DNA of 58,448 bases from Sphingomonadales bacterium EhC05 (lineage in GTDB: Bacteria > Pseudomonadota > Alphaproteobacteria > Sphingomonadales > Sphingomonadaceae): positions 1 to 58,448 of the forward strand of contig LXYP01000011.1 in NCBI GenBank assembly GCA_001650955.1. Direction: 5' to 3'. Position numbers and translations under genes: made by a program. Position 1 is the stretch's first letter. Each line of letters opens with the position of its first letter. This document shows, piece after piece, positions 40,812-50,019 of this stretch. The notes below the pieces were generated by a model. The model did not search any database and had not been told where the DNA came from. It saw only the letters and a program-made list of their open reading frames with translations.

Positions 40812-41630
40812 ATGGGACGCATGATTGCGGCTGGTGATCAGCACGAGGATATCTCCGAGCTCGAGCATATGCTCGAAAAAGTCTCTATTCACTCCGCGAG
40901 CGACATCCGCAGCGCGGCAATAAATTTTAGCCATTTTGCCGAAGTTCGAAACCTGCGTATTGCGCTTTGTGCCGATATTGCCAACGGCAAACCGATGACC
41001 GATATGGATGGCACTTCGCTCAATGCCGATATTTTCGGCTGGGTGGAAAGCAAGGAACGCTGGTGGGAAGATGCCCGCTATGCGCTCCATTCGCCTATTC
41101 CAAGGGCATGCCGATATGAAGGTGAACCTTTCTGGTGCGATAAAAGGGGATTTCACGGCAAGAACGCCAATCCGTTTCTCGATGAGATTGACCTGACCGC
41201 CTATTTTGAAAAAGTCGCCAAAAATTACCGACAACTCATCATCGTACCGGTGCATCTTCCCTTCGGCCAGATTTCGGCCAATAGTTTTCCGTATAAAGGC
41301 CCGGAAACCGACGATTTCGGTTCCATTTTCTCCTCGACAAGCGTTGTGTTGGCCGCGCTGACCCGACGTTTCATTTCGGGCTATGTCGCAGTGGCATCGA
41401 AATCGAATATCATCCCGTCGGACTGCGGGCTGTCGAAGCGCGAAGCGGAATGCATCAAATGGGCGTCAATCGGAAAGACCGACGAGGAAATTGGCACGAT
41501 CATGTCGGTCTGCCGGTCAACCGTCCGTTATCACGTCAAACGGGCTGGCGAAAAGCTTGGGTCGGTCAATCGGACCCAGACCGTGTTCAAGGCGGCACAG
41601 CTAGGTTATCTTGGCGCTAGCCGCTGGTAA
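40812..41630 (+). CDS. LuxR-family transcriptional regulator (autoinducer-binding-like)
   Basis: A 272-residue protein with an N-terminal autoinducer-binding-like domain (about residues 20-185) and a C-terminal LuxR helix-turn-helix (about 205-270: LSKREAECIKWASIGKTDEEIGTIMSVCRSTVRYHVKRAGEKLGSVNRTQTVFKAAQLG). The binding-domain aromatic residues are only partly recognisable (ERWWEDARYALHSPIPRACRYEGEPFWC, with W, Y and D at plausible positions). No LuxI-type synthase is in the window, so it would be an orphan or 'solo' receptor that might sense foreign signals. The start ATG at 40812 follows GGAGGGG by about ten bases. It is followed by the TonB-dependent receptor gene 200 bases away and could regulate it. 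Confidence 0.85.
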   Translation: MGRMIAAGDQHEDISELEHMLEKVSIHSASDIRSAAINFSHFAEVRNLRIALCADIANGKPMTDMDGTSLNADIFGWVESKERWWEDARYALHSPIPRACRYEGEPFWCDKRGFHGKNANPFLDEIDLTAYFEKVAKNYRQLIIVPVHLPFGQISANSFPYKGPETDDFGSIFSSTSVVLAALTRRFISGYVAVASKSNIIPSDCGLSKREAECIKWASIGKTDEEIGTIMSVCRSTVRYHVKRAGEKLGSVNRTQTVFKAAQLGYLGASRW

Positions 41631-41848
41631 TGAGCAGGTCAGCTACGCTGTCCTGTTCCAGCCAATTCTTATCAAAAAGACTAGGTCAAAATCGATCTCA
41701 TCTTTCAGAATAATAGATTTCTTGTCTTTTTGGTTAGTTGAGTAAGACGTAACGTCACCTAGATTGAAAGCGCTAAAAGACGGGGTAACCGTCACGCGAA
41801 GAGGATGCGTTTCAGCCGAAAATGGCCAGCGCAATTAGGGAGAGGATT

Positions 41849-44341
41849 ATGATGAAATTTAGCACGCGAGGTCTATCTGCTTTTTCGAGGTCAACTGTAA
41901 AGACGACTCTGATGGGTTCGGCAGCAGCACTGACAATGGCCGGCGTCAGCGCCCCAGCCTTTGCGCAGACAGAATCAGCCGAAGAGGGCGATAATAACGT
42001 CATCATCGTCAACGCACGTCGGCAGGATGAAACGCTGCAGGAAACGCCCGTTACGGTGACCTCCATTTCCAGCGACACGCTCGACAAATTTCAAGTCAAC
42101 GAAGTCGCCGATGTAGTCAGCCGCATCCCGGCGCTCAACGTGCAGGTTGGCGGCTCCGGCGCGGGTGGCCAGATCAGTCTGCGCGGGATCGGTACCACCA
42201 ATATTTCGGCCGCTTTTGACTCGGCCGTCGCCTTTGACTTCGACGGCGTTTCGATGAGCACGATGCGCCTGGTACAGGCGTCCTTTTTTGACGTTGAACA
42301 AATTGACGTTCTGAAAGGCCCCCAATCGCTGTTCTTTGGTAAAAGTGCATCCGCCGGTGTGTTTTCCGTACGCTCGGCCAATCCGACCCAAAACTGGGAA
42401 GTCGGCGGCAAAGCGTCCTACGAATTTGAGGAAGAAGGCTATACGATCGGCGGCTATATCTCCGGTCCGCTAAGCGATACGCTCGGTATCCGCGTTGCGG
42501 CTCAATATCAAGATATCAATAAATATGTCGAACTGGAAGCCGGCACACCCTCTGTCTTCGCCAATTCCGGAAAGGGATTGAAAAACTTTGTCGGGCGGGT
42601 GACCTTGCAGTGGGATCCTTCAGACCGGTTTTCCGCCAATCTGAAACTCAATTATAACCACAATGAGGGCGATAGCCTGCTCGGCCATTCCGACATTGAT
42701 TGTGGACCCAATGGCGTAGCGGATGATGTCTTTCTGGCGCTGTCCGGCGTGTCGATCACGTCTAACGCGGTCTGCGACATCCAGGATGGACTATATCCGC
42801 ATCCCGATGGTCATCCTGCTCTTCAGATCATCGCGCCGGGAACGACCGGTGCGGACCGCTATCGCGGATTATCCTATAATGAAACCAACACCTTCTTCGG
42901 GCGCTTGGCGATGGATCTCGAGCTGAACGACAGTCTGACCCTGTCTTCCGTGACCGGCATTGTCGATCTCTCAAATGAACATGCTGACCATTTCAGCTAT
43001 GTCGGCATCTTGCCAAATGGCGACCCAGGTGGCCTGCCCGCACCATTTTCCGATGCTCTGAAGCAATATTCTCAGGAATTGCGCGTCACCAGCGACTTTG
43101 ATGGCCCGTTTGACTTCATGGTCGGTGGTTTCTGGGAAAGCCGAAGCCAACCGCTTCAAACCTCTCAAAATGCCTTTATCGGTTCATTCCTATTCCCGGA
43201 TTCTCGCGGCATTGGCTATGACTGGGTTGCCAACAGAGCGACCAAAAGTGAAGCCCTGTCCTTTTTCGGGAGCGCCAGCTTCGATATCACCGATCAGCTT
43301 GAATTGTCGGGCGGTGTCCGCTGGACGGATGAGCAGAAGGTTCACAGAACCGACTTCCCATTCCTTCACAATGCGCTGACATTTTTGAACGGCATTGTCG
43401 GCGGCATCGGCCTGGTGGTTCCAGAAGGCTATCAAACCGGCCCGATCAAATTTTCAGACAGCAATGTTTCACCGGAACTCACGCTCAAATATCAGGCCAC
43501 TCCGGATCTGAATTTCTACGCTTCCTACAAAACCGGCTTCAAATCCGGCGGCGTTGACAACAGCATCCTGCCAACCGCGGCGCTGCAATTTGTCACGCCA
43601 GGTTTTGGAACCGATGCCCAACGTCAAGCTGCACTTGATTCAATCGTTTATGATTCTGAAACAGCCGAAGGCGGCGAAATTGGAATCAAGGCGCTCGTGG
43701 CCAATCGCAGTTTGCGGATCAACGCGTCGCTCTATCATTTCGTATTTGATGATTTGCAGGTCCAGAATTTTGATGGAGCCGCCGTGCGGTTCCTGACCGT
43801 CAACGCCGGTCAGGTCACCACCCAGGGCTTCGACATGGATTGGGCTTGGGATACGCCGCTTGAAGGCCTCAGCTTCTCGGGCACGCTCGGCTATACCGAT
43901 GCAAAATTCACCGATACGTTCATTTCATCAAATGGTGCAGATAGCCTGCCCGGTACGGCTGATGACGTGAATCTCGATGGACGCCGCGCCGCCCGGGCTC
44001 CGAAATGGTCCGGGAATATCGCCTTTGATTGGGGCATACCGATGGGTGATAATCTGGAATTCGGTCTCAATGGTAACGCCTTTTACAGCGGCTCCTATTT
44101 TGCCTCGAACACGGACTTCGATGATTTTGTCCAACCCAGCTACGTCACTCTCGACGGTTCGGTTTCCATAGGTAATCCGGATGGCAAGTGGAAATTGTCA
44201 TTGGTCGGTGTCAACCTGACCAACGAAATCTGGGCCAACACCGCGGGTGATCGTCCTTTCTTGCCGCCCGGAGGCGATGATCGCGTCGTCACCCAAAACC
44301 GTGGCCGTCAGGTATTTGTCGAAATGGCCTTCAAGTTCTGA
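41849..44341 (+). CDS. TonB-dependent outer-membrane receptor
   Basis: A receptor of about 830 residues that would import a ligand through the outer membrane with energy from TonB. It has a signal peptide ending near AFAQ (SAAALTMAGVSAPAFAQ), a TonB box-like segment (NNVIIVNARR) just after, a plug domain (about residues 60-170: DVVSRIPALNVQVGGSGAGGQISLRGIGTT, IDVLKGPQSLFFGKSASAGVFSV) and a 22-strand barrel ending in aromatic F (VFVEMAFKF). ATG at 41849 is chosen because GGAGAGG precedes it. Upstream of the gene is a short palindrome GACGTAACGTC (41746-41756). Neighbours are Rieske oxygenases and SnoaL-like proteins, so the ligand may be an aromatic or steroid-like substrate; that is inference. 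A strong terminator follows. Confidence 0.9.
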   Translation: MMKFSTRGLSAFSRSTVKTTLMGSAAALTMAGVSAPAFAQTESAEEGDNNVIIVNARRQDETLQETPVTVTSISSDTLDKFQVNEVADVVSRIPALNVQVGGSGAGGQISLRGIGTTNISAAFDSAVAFDFDGVSMSTMRLVQASFFDVEQIDVLKGPQSLFFGKSASAGVFSVRSANPTQNWEVGGKASYEFEEEGYTIGGYISGPLSDTLGIRVAAQYQDINKYVELEAGTPSVFANSGKGLKNFVGRVTLQWDPSDRFSANLKLNYNHNEGDSLLGHSDIDCGPNGVADDVFLALSGVSITSNAVCDIQDGLYPHPDGHPALQIIAPGTTGADRYRGLSYNETNTFFGRLAMDLELNDSLTLSSVTGIVDLSNEHADHFSYVGILPNGDPGGLPAPFSDALKQYSQELRVTSDFDGPFDFMVGGFWESRSQPLQTSQNAFIGSFLFPDSRGIGYDWVANRATKSEALSFFGSASFDITDQLELSGGVRWTDEQKVHRTDFPFLHNALTFLNGIVGGIGLVVPEGYQTGPIKFSDSNVSPELTLKYQATPDLNFYASYKTGFKSGGVDNSILPTAALQFVTPGFGTDAQRQAALDSIVYDSETAEGGEIGIKALVANRSLRINASLYHFVFDDLQVQNFDGAAVRFLTVNAGQVTTQGFDMDWAWDTPLEGLSFSGTLGYTDAKFTDTFISSNGADSLPGTADDVNLDGRRAARAPKWSGNIAFDWGIPMGDNLEFGLNGNAFYSGSYFASNTDFDDFVQPSYVTLDGSVSIGNPDGKWKLSLVGVNLTNEIWANTAGDRPFLPPGGDDRVVTQNRGRQVFVEMAFKF

Positions 44342-44365
44342 TCAACATTCTCCCGTTGATCACAT

Positions 44366-44409
44366 TCGGACCGGGACAGCTGGGGGGCTGTTCCGGTCCG
44401 ATTTTATTT
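44366..44409 (+). terminator. Rho-independent terminator after the TonB receptor
   Basis: TCGGACCGGGACAG (44366-44379) pairs with CTGTTCCGGTCCGA (44388-44401) with one G-T wobble; the loop is eight bases and is followed by TTTTATTT. The stop codon is 25 bases before the stem. Confidence 0.88.
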
Positions 44410-44437
44410 CGGCCCGTGGCGAAAAGAGACGTCCAAA

Positions 44438-44971
44438 TTATCGTTCATAGACAGGGTCGTCTGGATAGCGCGCTGCTGTCTTGAGCGCCGCGAGCGCGGG
44501 ATGTTCGCGATCATGGCTTGTCGCCGCATTCTGACTCCAGCTCATCACTGGCGTACGCTGGATGATCTTCCAACGATCGCCGCGCTTTTCAAACTTGTCG
44601 AGATAACGTCCCAAATAGGTCATCTCGCTGTCTTCACCGTCCGGATCTTCCAGATAATGGAAGGCGACCAGATAGGTCTCCACCGTCGCGCGCGCCGGAT
44701 CGTCTGCCAACGCGAAGTTCACGATGATATTGCTCACCACATGATGGGTTTGGGCGAAGCCTCTTATAGCTTCCACCAATCCTTCGCAAAACGGATGCGC
44801 CGGAGCGGGCTCGGCACCGTAGGAAACGCTGGCTTCGGTCCAATAACATGCTTTCAAGGCGACTTCGTCGGCGCGGTCGACGCCACGACAATGGAGGTGA
44901 ATGATATCTCTAATCGCATGTTCGTCGGCCAATTGTGAAGGACTGGGAATTTTTCCAACGGCTTGGGACAT
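44438..44971 (-). CDS. SnoaL/NTF2-like protein (possible oxygenase small subunit), copy A
   Basis: About 177 residues with the NTF2-like fold pattern: LADEHAIRDIIHLHCRGVDRADEVALKACYW at the first helices, then beta-strand cores (TSHVVSNIIVNFALADDPARATVETYLVAFHYL, where the fold's cavity residues lie) and a C-terminal strand (RGDRWKIIQRTPVMSW). Families with this opening work as small subunits of ring-hydroxylating dioxygenases or as stand-alone hydrolases, isomerases or dehydratases; no active-site set can be assigned. ATG at 44971 follows AGGAGAG. It is divergent from the other two SnoaL-like genes but lies within the same Rieske cluster. Confidence 0.72.
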   Translation of the reverse strand: MSQAVGKIPSPSQLADEHAIRDIIHLHCRGVDRADEVALKACYWTEASVSYGAEPAPAHPFCEGLVEAIRGFAQTHHVVSNIIVNFALADDPARATVETYLVAFHYLEDPDGEDSEMTYLGRYLDKFEKRGDRWKIIQRTPVMSWSQNAATSHDREHPALAALKTAARYPDDPVYER

Positions 44972-45093
44972 CTTCTCTCTCCTGATGATGCAGCTCAGCA
45001 TTGCTAGCTAAATGAGCAATTTACGCGATTGTTTTGACGGATACTATAGTCGGAAAGAACAGGTCCACAAAGGGTCATGCGGAGCGGATGAAC

Positions 45094-45621
45094 ATGAACG
45101 AGCAACTTCTACAAATCCAATTGGACAAGCTGGCGATCATGGAGCTGCCAGCCCTCTATATGCGGTCCCTCGACCGGCTCGACCGCGACCTGATGCGCGC
45201 GCAATTCTGGGATGATGCCTATATGGATTATGGCATCTATGCCGGCGATGCCGACGGCTTTGCCGATTTCTGCATGACGGCGCTGGGCGACCATGATCGC
45301 AACCATCATATGATCGGGCAGAATATTATCGAAGTTGAAGGTGATACCGCTTTCGGCGAAGTCTATTTTCAGGCCTATCACCGGGTCAAAAATGAGCAAG
45401 GCGAGCTTCGCGATATGTTCGTTTGCGGCCGCTATGCCGACCGCTATGAAAAGCGCGATGGCATCTGGAAATTTGCCTATCGCAGCGAAATTGTCGACTG
45501 GGCACGCGATGACCCGGCGACGGACGGCTTTATCGAAGGCTCGGGCAATTTCTGGGGCGAACGCAAGCCGCTTGATCCGATTTACAACCGCGCCGCAATG
45601 GCCAAGCCGGACAATAGCTAA
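45094..45621 (+). CDS. SnoaL/NTF2-like protein, copy B
   Basis: About 175 residues, with the same NTF2-like pattern as its two neighbours: IMELPALYMRSLDRLDRDLMRAQFWDDAYMDYG (first helices), then NHHMIGQNIIEVEGDTAFGEVYFQAYHRV (core strands) and RYEKRDGIWKFAYRSEIVDW (C-terminal strand). ATG at 45094 is preferred since GGAG lies nine bases ahead (45081-45084). Its stop overlaps the start of the first Rieske alpha subunit (TAATG), so the two are coupled and this protein is the best candidate for that enzyme's partner. The stand-alone activity is unknown. Confidence 0.75.
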   Translation: MNEQLLQIQLDKLAIMELPALYMRSLDRLDRDLMRAQFWDDAYMDYGIYAGDADGFADFCMTALGDHDRNHHMIGQNIIEVEGDTAFGEVYFQAYHRVKNEQGELRDMFVCGRYADRYEKRDGIWKFAYRSEIVDWARDDPATDGFIEGSGNFWGERKPLDPIYNRAAMAKPDNS

Positions 45622-46988
45622 TGTCTCTGGATCTCACCAAAGCTGCCGATATCGACTTGCCCAAGGGCGAAGCACGCTGCCCAGGGCCATCCTATCAGGA
45701 TATATTGAATGCCGATGGCGACCAAGTGCCCGAAGCGATGCGATCGGAACAATATGCGTTTCTCGGTGATGAAGATATTGGTTTTGATCGCTATATCAGC
45801 GAAGAATTCGCCCATTCCGAAATCGACCAAATGTGGAGCCGGACCTGGCAATGGGCCTGCCGCGAAGAACATATCCCGGCCAAGGGCGACCGCTATGTCT
45901 ATGATGTTGGGCCTTATTCAATTCTCGTCGTACGCGGCGATGACATGCAGATCCGCGCCTTTGTAAACTCCTGCCCCCACCGCGGCATGCAATTTGCAAC
46001 CGAAGGCAGCACTGGTGTCCGCCGTCCGACCATCCGTTGCCCGTTTCACGGGATGACGTTCAATCTTGACGGATCGCTCAATGAAATTCCCTGCCGCTGG
46101 GATTTTCCGCATCTCAATGAAGAGAATTTCCGGCTGACCGAGATTCAATCTGACATCTGGGGTGGCTTTGTCTTTATCAACATGGACCCTGAAGCTGGCC
46201 CGCTCGCCGACTATCTCGAGGTTGTCCCGGAACATTTCAAACTCTGGCCGATGGATGATCGCTATGTTGCGATGCACACGGAAAAAGTCCTGCCCGCCAA
46301 CTGGAAAATGGCGATGGAGGCCTTTCTCGAGGCGTTTCATGTGCTGGAAACCCACAGCCAGGCGGTCCAGACAGCGGCCGACGCCAATGCGCAATATGAT
46401 ATTTTCGGCAAGAATGTCAGCCGCTTCATCCACGCAATTGGCAAGCCCAGCCCGCATTTGAAGCAAGCGGTCAGCGAAAAACAGATTTTCGCCAAACTCG
46501 GTCGTGACCCGGAGATGCTGCCCGACGGCGCTGAAGCGCGCGCGCATCACGCGCAGCTGCTGCGCGAGGAATATAGCGCGGAATTTGGCGTCGATCTATC
46601 AGACAAGTCGACCGCCGAGATGCTCGACAGCATCGAATATTTCGTCTTTCCAAACGCCTTTTTCTTCCCCGGGATCAACATCCGGCTGTGCTATCGCTTT
46701 CGCCCGATCGACGTCGATCACTGCCTGCACGAGATTCTGATATTGCAACCGGTCCCGCAGGGATCAGAGCGTCCTGCCCCCGCCAAGCCGATCCGGTTGG
46801 AAGTCGACGACAGCTATACCAGCGTCCCGGGCTTTGCGCTCGCTGATATCCTCGATCAGGACACTGACAATCTGAAAATGCAGCGCGATGGCGCCAAGGC
46901 ATCACGCAAGGGTGCCCAGTCGCTCGGCAATTATCAGGAAGCACGGATTCGCCGGATGCATCTTACACTGGACGAATATCTCAGCTAA
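45621..46988 (+). CDS. Rieske ring-hydroxylating oxygenase, alpha subunit, copy 1
   Basis: A 455-residue oxygenase. The Rieske [2Fe-2S] centre is complete: Cys118-Pro-His120 in NSCPHRG and Cys140-Pro-Phe-His143 in RCPFHGM. The catalytic domain has the mononuclear iron helix NWKMAMEAFLEAFHVLETHSQ, with two histidines spaced HxxxxH. It would insert O2 into an aromatic or other unsaturated ring using electrons from a reductase/ferredoxin not encoded nearby. The start overlaps the SnoaL-like gene stop. The region near residues 280-320 (DPEMLPDGAEARAHHAQLLREEYSAEFGVDLSD) is longer than in simple alpha subunits and may form a helical insert. The substrate cannot be predicted; the family also includes demethylases and carnitine-type oxygenases. 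Confidence 0.88.
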   Translation: MSLDLTKAADIDLPKGEARCPGPSYQDILNADGDQVPEAMRSEQYAFLGDEDIGFDRYISEEFAHSEIDQMWSRTWQWACREEHIPAKGDRYVYDVGPYSILVVRGDDMQIRAFVNSCPHRGMQFATEGSTGVRRPTIRCPFHGMTFNLDGSLNEIPCRWDFPHLNEENFRLTEIQSDIWGGFVFINMDPEAGPLADYLEVVPEHFKLWPMDDRYVAMHTEKVLPANWKMAMEAFLEAFHVLETHSQAVQTAADANAQYDIFGKNVSRFIHAIGKPSPHLKQAVSEKQIFAKLGRDPEMLPDGAEARAHHAQLLREEYSAEFGVDLSDKSTAEMLDSIEYFVFPNAFFFPGINIRLCYRFRPIDVDHCLHEILILQPVPQGSERPAPAKPIRLEVDDSYTSVPGFALADILDQDTDNLKMQRDGAKASRKGAQSLGNYQEARIRRMHLTLDEYLS

Positions 46989-46995
46989 AAGAGAC

Positions 46996-47532
46996 TCAGC
47001 TCGACGCCCCAAATAACCCGTAAGACGGGTCCTTCTTCGACCTTTCTCCGCGTGGCAGAATCGCCGCAATTTCAGAATTTGCCCATTGGTCGGTCGACGG
47101 ATTGAGACTGTTCCAGTCATAAACGACCCCGCGATGCGCAATTCTCCAGATATTGTCTCGCCGTTCGAGATGATCGAGATAGCGGCCCGCAGCGACCAGG
47201 TCGACATTTCCCGACTCCCCCTTCATCACATGGTGGGCGTGGAAATAGGATTCACAGGATGCCTTATCGCCATCCAATTCGATCACCATATTGGCGATGA
47301 TATGCTGGGTATGCTCATAGGATTTCAGCTGTTCCATCACCCAATCGGAAAATGCGCGGGCGGTGCCTTTGAACAGTCCATGATCATCGGTTGCATCCTC
47401 GTGGAAACAATCATCCAGCAGCGCCTTGTCGCAACGGTCGATGGCGCGCGCCAAACGCACGATAACTTGCCCAATCTCCTGTCGGTCCGCAGTCTGCTGA
47501 ATCAACCGGCCCAAGTCGTCTGAAATTTCCAT
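46996..47532 (-). CDS. SnoaL/NTF2-like protein, copy C
   Basis: About 178 residues and similar in plan to copies A and B: TADRQEIGQVIVRLARAIDRCDKALLDDCFHEDATDDHG, then HTQHIIANMVIELDGDKASCESYFHAHHVM and RRDNIWRIAHRGVVYDWNSL. The opening and ending segments align by eye with copy B. It lies between the two Rieske alpha genes, on the opposite strand. ATG at 47532 follows GGAAGAGGAAATCAAT; an upstream in-frame start at 47610 has no such site. As the third NTF2-like protein next to two oxygenases it may serve the second alpha subunit or act on an oxygenase product. Confidence 0.72.
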   Translation of the reverse strand: MEISDDLGRLIQQTADRQEIGQVIVRLARAIDRCDKALLDDCFHEDATDDHGLFKGTARAFSDWVMEQLKSYEHTQHIIANMVIELDGDKASCESYFHAHHVMKGESGNVDLVAAGRYLDHLERRDNIWRIAHRGVVYDWNSLNPSTDQWANSEIAAILPRGERSKKDPSYGLFGASS

Positions 47533-47660
47533 ATTGATTTCCTCTTCCCGAAACTGCTCCGATACTATCAAACACGCCCAGTGATTTGGTGTAACTGTTC
47601 TTTTCGACAATTGGCATGACGCTAGGGCATCTGCGATTGAAGGGCAGATAGGAGAGAATA

Positions 47661-49001
47661 ATGGCAGATCATGATCCCCGCGAGCTTCAAAAGCAGCTTG
47701 CCGACATATCCAAGCGACCGGAGCCCGAATTGCGTGGCACTCCGATCACGCCAGATCGCTATATCGACAAATCATTCATGGACCAGGAATGGGACAAGAT
47801 CTGGACCAAGACCTGGCAAATAGCCGGCCTCGAACGGGAATTGGTCAACAAAGGCGACTATATTACGACTTCGCTCGGCCATGAGCAAATTCTCTGTACT
47901 CGCGGCGATGATGATAAAATTCGCGCTTTCTATAATGTTTGCCAGCATCGCGGCCTGCAATTGATGAACGAGCCGTCAGGCAACAGCCGCCGTCTGACCT
48001 GTCCCTATCATGGCTGGGCCTATGATCTGGCCGGCACGTTGAAAGCGGTTCCCGATGAATCCGACTATCCGCAGGGCAGCCCGTGCGGCAAACTCAATCT
48101 GGTCGAAATGCCATGCGAAAGCTGGGCGGGTTTCGTCTGGTATAATATGGATCCCGATTGTGTGCCGCTGCGGGAATTTCTCGGTCCGATTGCAGACCAG
48201 ATTGACAGCTATCCGATGGCGGAGATGCGGCGCACCCACTGGGTGACGATCGAGGGCGATTTCAACTGGAAGCTGGTACAGGATAATTTCAGCGAATCCT
48301 ATCATGTGCCCTTCGTTCATCCCTCATCGAAATTTGTCATCGAATATAGCCATCATCACTGTCAGTTTGATCATTATGATGAAGGCCATTGCCGGATGTT
48401 CATGCCGGGCGCGGGTCCTGCCGAAGCGATCAAGGGTGGTGAGAAAGAAACGCTGGAATCGCTCGAGAATGAGCTGCGCCTATGGGAACTCGACCCGGAC
48501 GATTATCGCGGCGGCAAAACCCGCAATATCCGCAAAGACCTGCAGCGGCAAAAGCGCAAATTGGGCGAAGCGAAAGGCTATGATTTTTCAACCTATCATG
48601 ACGATCAGCTGACCGACAACTGGCATTATACCATCTTCCCCAATCTGTCGTTCAGCCTGAAACCCGATGGCAATATCTGGCTGCGCGCGCGGCCGCATGA
48701 AAGCGATCCGGAAAAATGCTATTTTGACATGTGGTATATGACCCTCTTTCCCAAGGGCGCGACGGAATATTATTCCTGGGTGATGCGCGAACATGTCTCG
48801 GTCGATACGCCTGCCGAACATATTCAGGGCAAGGCTGGAGAAATATCCGCCGGACCGGCGATCGATGAAGATCTCGAAATCTGGCCGATGCAGCAGCGCG
48901 GCCTGCATTCGCGGGGCTATAAGCGCGATTATCTGGCGGGACAGGAAAGCCGGATGCGCTATTTCCATGAGACGCTGGAGGATTGGCTCGCAAAGCCCTG
49001 A
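47661..49001 (+). CDS. Rieske ring-hydroxylating oxygenase, alpha subunit, copy 2
   Basis: A 446-residue oxygenase with Rieske ligands Cys94-Gln-His96 (CQHRG) and Cys114-Pro-Tyr-His117 (CPYHGW). The catalytic iron site follows in [22 protein letters not shown], with HxxxxH and an acidic residue ahead. A long charged segment ([46 protein letters not shown], about residues 263-308) interrupts the catalytic domain and is mostly alpha-helical. The C-terminal region ends in [10 protein letters not shown]. The gene is on the plus strand after a divergent SnoaL gene and overlaps the following isoaspartyl peptidase frame by 19 bases. It is not a close copy of alpha subunit 1, so the two probably act on different substrates. 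Confidence 0.88.
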   Translation: MADHDPRELQKQLADISKRPEPELRGTPITPDRYIDKSFMDQEWDKIWTKTWQIAGLERELVNKGDYITTSLGHEQILCTRGDDDKIRAFYNVCQHRGLQLMNEPSGNSRRLTCPYHGWAYDLAGTLKAVPDESDYPQGSPCGKLNLVEMPCESWAGFVWYNMDPDCVPLREFLGPIADQIDSYPMAEMRRTHWVTIEGDFNWKLVQDNFSESYHVPFVHPSSKFVIEYSHHHCQFDHYDEGHCRMFMPGAGPAEAIKGGEKETLESLENELRLWELDPDDYRGGKTRNIRKDLQRQKRKLGEAKGYDFSTYHDDQLTDNWHYTIFPNLSFSLKPDGNIWLRARPHESDPEKCYFDMWYMTLFPKGATEYYSWVMREHVSVDTPAEHIQGKAGEISAGPAIDEDLEIWPMQQRGLHSRGYKRDYLAGQESRMRYFHETLEDWLAKP

Positions 49002-49978
49002 TTTCAACGACCGAAGATAAGTCTATATCGACATTTTCACGAAATGTTCCCATAGGCCCGCCAACAGCAATTGGAGCATCGGTCATTTCAGCATTATCTC
49101 AACATTACGCACTCGCGCTGCATGGCGGCGCAGGCGCAAAAGCCGGCGAAGATTATACAGTCGTGGAAAAACATCTGGCCGACCTGACCCAGCTTGGGGA
49201 AGCGATGCTCAAAGACGGCAGCAGCGCAGTCGATGTTGTCGAGAAAATGACGTGCGGGATGGAAGCATCCGGCCTCTATGTCGCAGGCAAGGGATCCGCG
49301 CCCAATGTAAATGGCCAGGTCGAACTGGATGCCAGCATCATGGACGGTGCAACCCGCAATGCTGGCGCCGTAGCGGCGATCCGCGACGTCGTGAATCCGG
49401 TCTCGGTGGCGCGCGCAGTGATGGACAAGTCGCTCAGCGTGATGCTCGCTGGCGAAGGTGCCAATCTTTTTGCCGATGCGCAGGGCTGTGCCACTGTCCC
49501 CAATGCACAAGATTATTATGTCCTGCCAATCGGGGTCAGCGAAGCAGATATTTCGGTCAGCGATATGCAGCATGGCACGGTCGGGGCCGTCGCGCTGGAT
49601 CTCCATGGCAATCTCGCCGCGGCGACGTCCACCGGCGGTGTCTTTGGCAAGCCCGCTGGCCGGGTTGGCGATACCCCAATCATCGGTGTCGGCACCTGGG
49701 CGGATCAGGATATTGCGATTAGCTGCACCGGCACGGGAGAATATTTCATTCGCTCCGGCGGCGCGTTGACCATTGCCAACCGGTTCAAACTGGCCGGCGA
49801 CAGTCTCGAGCAGGCGTTGCACTATATGCTCAATGATGTGAAGACGCTCGGCGGTGATGGTGGAGTGATTGCTGTCTCCAGCAGCGGCGAAATCGCCATG
49901 GTCTATAATAGTGACGGGATGAAGCGCGCCGCCGTCTCGGATGCACAGGCCCTGGTGTCCACCACTTTCGGATCCTGA
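48983..49978 (+). CDS. Isoaspartyl peptidase / plant-type L-asparaginase
   Basis: An N-terminal nucleophile hydrolase of up to 331 residues. The self-cleavage and catalytic site [23 protein letters not shown] is clear; the nucleophile would be the threonine of GTVGAV (about residue 199), with TSTGG and GTGEYFIR as the other conserved blocks. It would split beta-aspartyl dipeptides or asparagine. Here it faces the cyanophycin genes (convergent), where beta-Asp-Arg released by cyanophycinase needs exactly this activity, so a role in polymer breakdown is likely. The start is uncertain: the frame from 48983 begins with TTG inside the preceding gene, and no ATG lies close to the family's expected N-terminus ([11 protein letters not shown]); the true start may be a non-standard codon nearby. 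Confidence 0.82.
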   Translation: MARKALISTTEDKSISTFSRNVPIGPPTAIGASVISALSQHYALALHGGAGAKAGEDYTVVEKHLADLTQLGEAMLKDGSSAVDVVEKMTCGMEASGLYVAGKGSAPNVNGQVELDASIMDGATRNAGAVAAIRDVVNPVSVARAVMDKSLSVMLAGEGANLFADAQGCATVPNAQDYYVLPIGVSEADISVSDMQHGTVGAVALDLHGNLAAATSTGGVFGKPAGRVGDTPIIGVGTWADQDIAISCTGTGEYFIRSGGALTIANRFKLAGDSLEQALHYMLNDVKTLGGDGGVIAVSSSGEIAMVYNSDGMKRAAVSDAQALVSTTFGS

Positions 49979-49982
49979 ACGA

Positions 49983-50008
49983 TTCTTTGACCGGCTCAGA
50001 ACGAACGG
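49983..50008. repeat. Diverged half-copy of the sphingomonad palindromic repeat
   Basis: TTCTTTGACCGGCTCAGAACGAACGG resembles one arm of the palindrome at 51808-51878 (TTCGACAAGCTCAGGACGAA-type), with several changes. It sits in the short space between two convergent genes, the usual position of such repeats. Confidence 0.5.
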
Positions 50009-50019
50009 AAACCAGTTTG

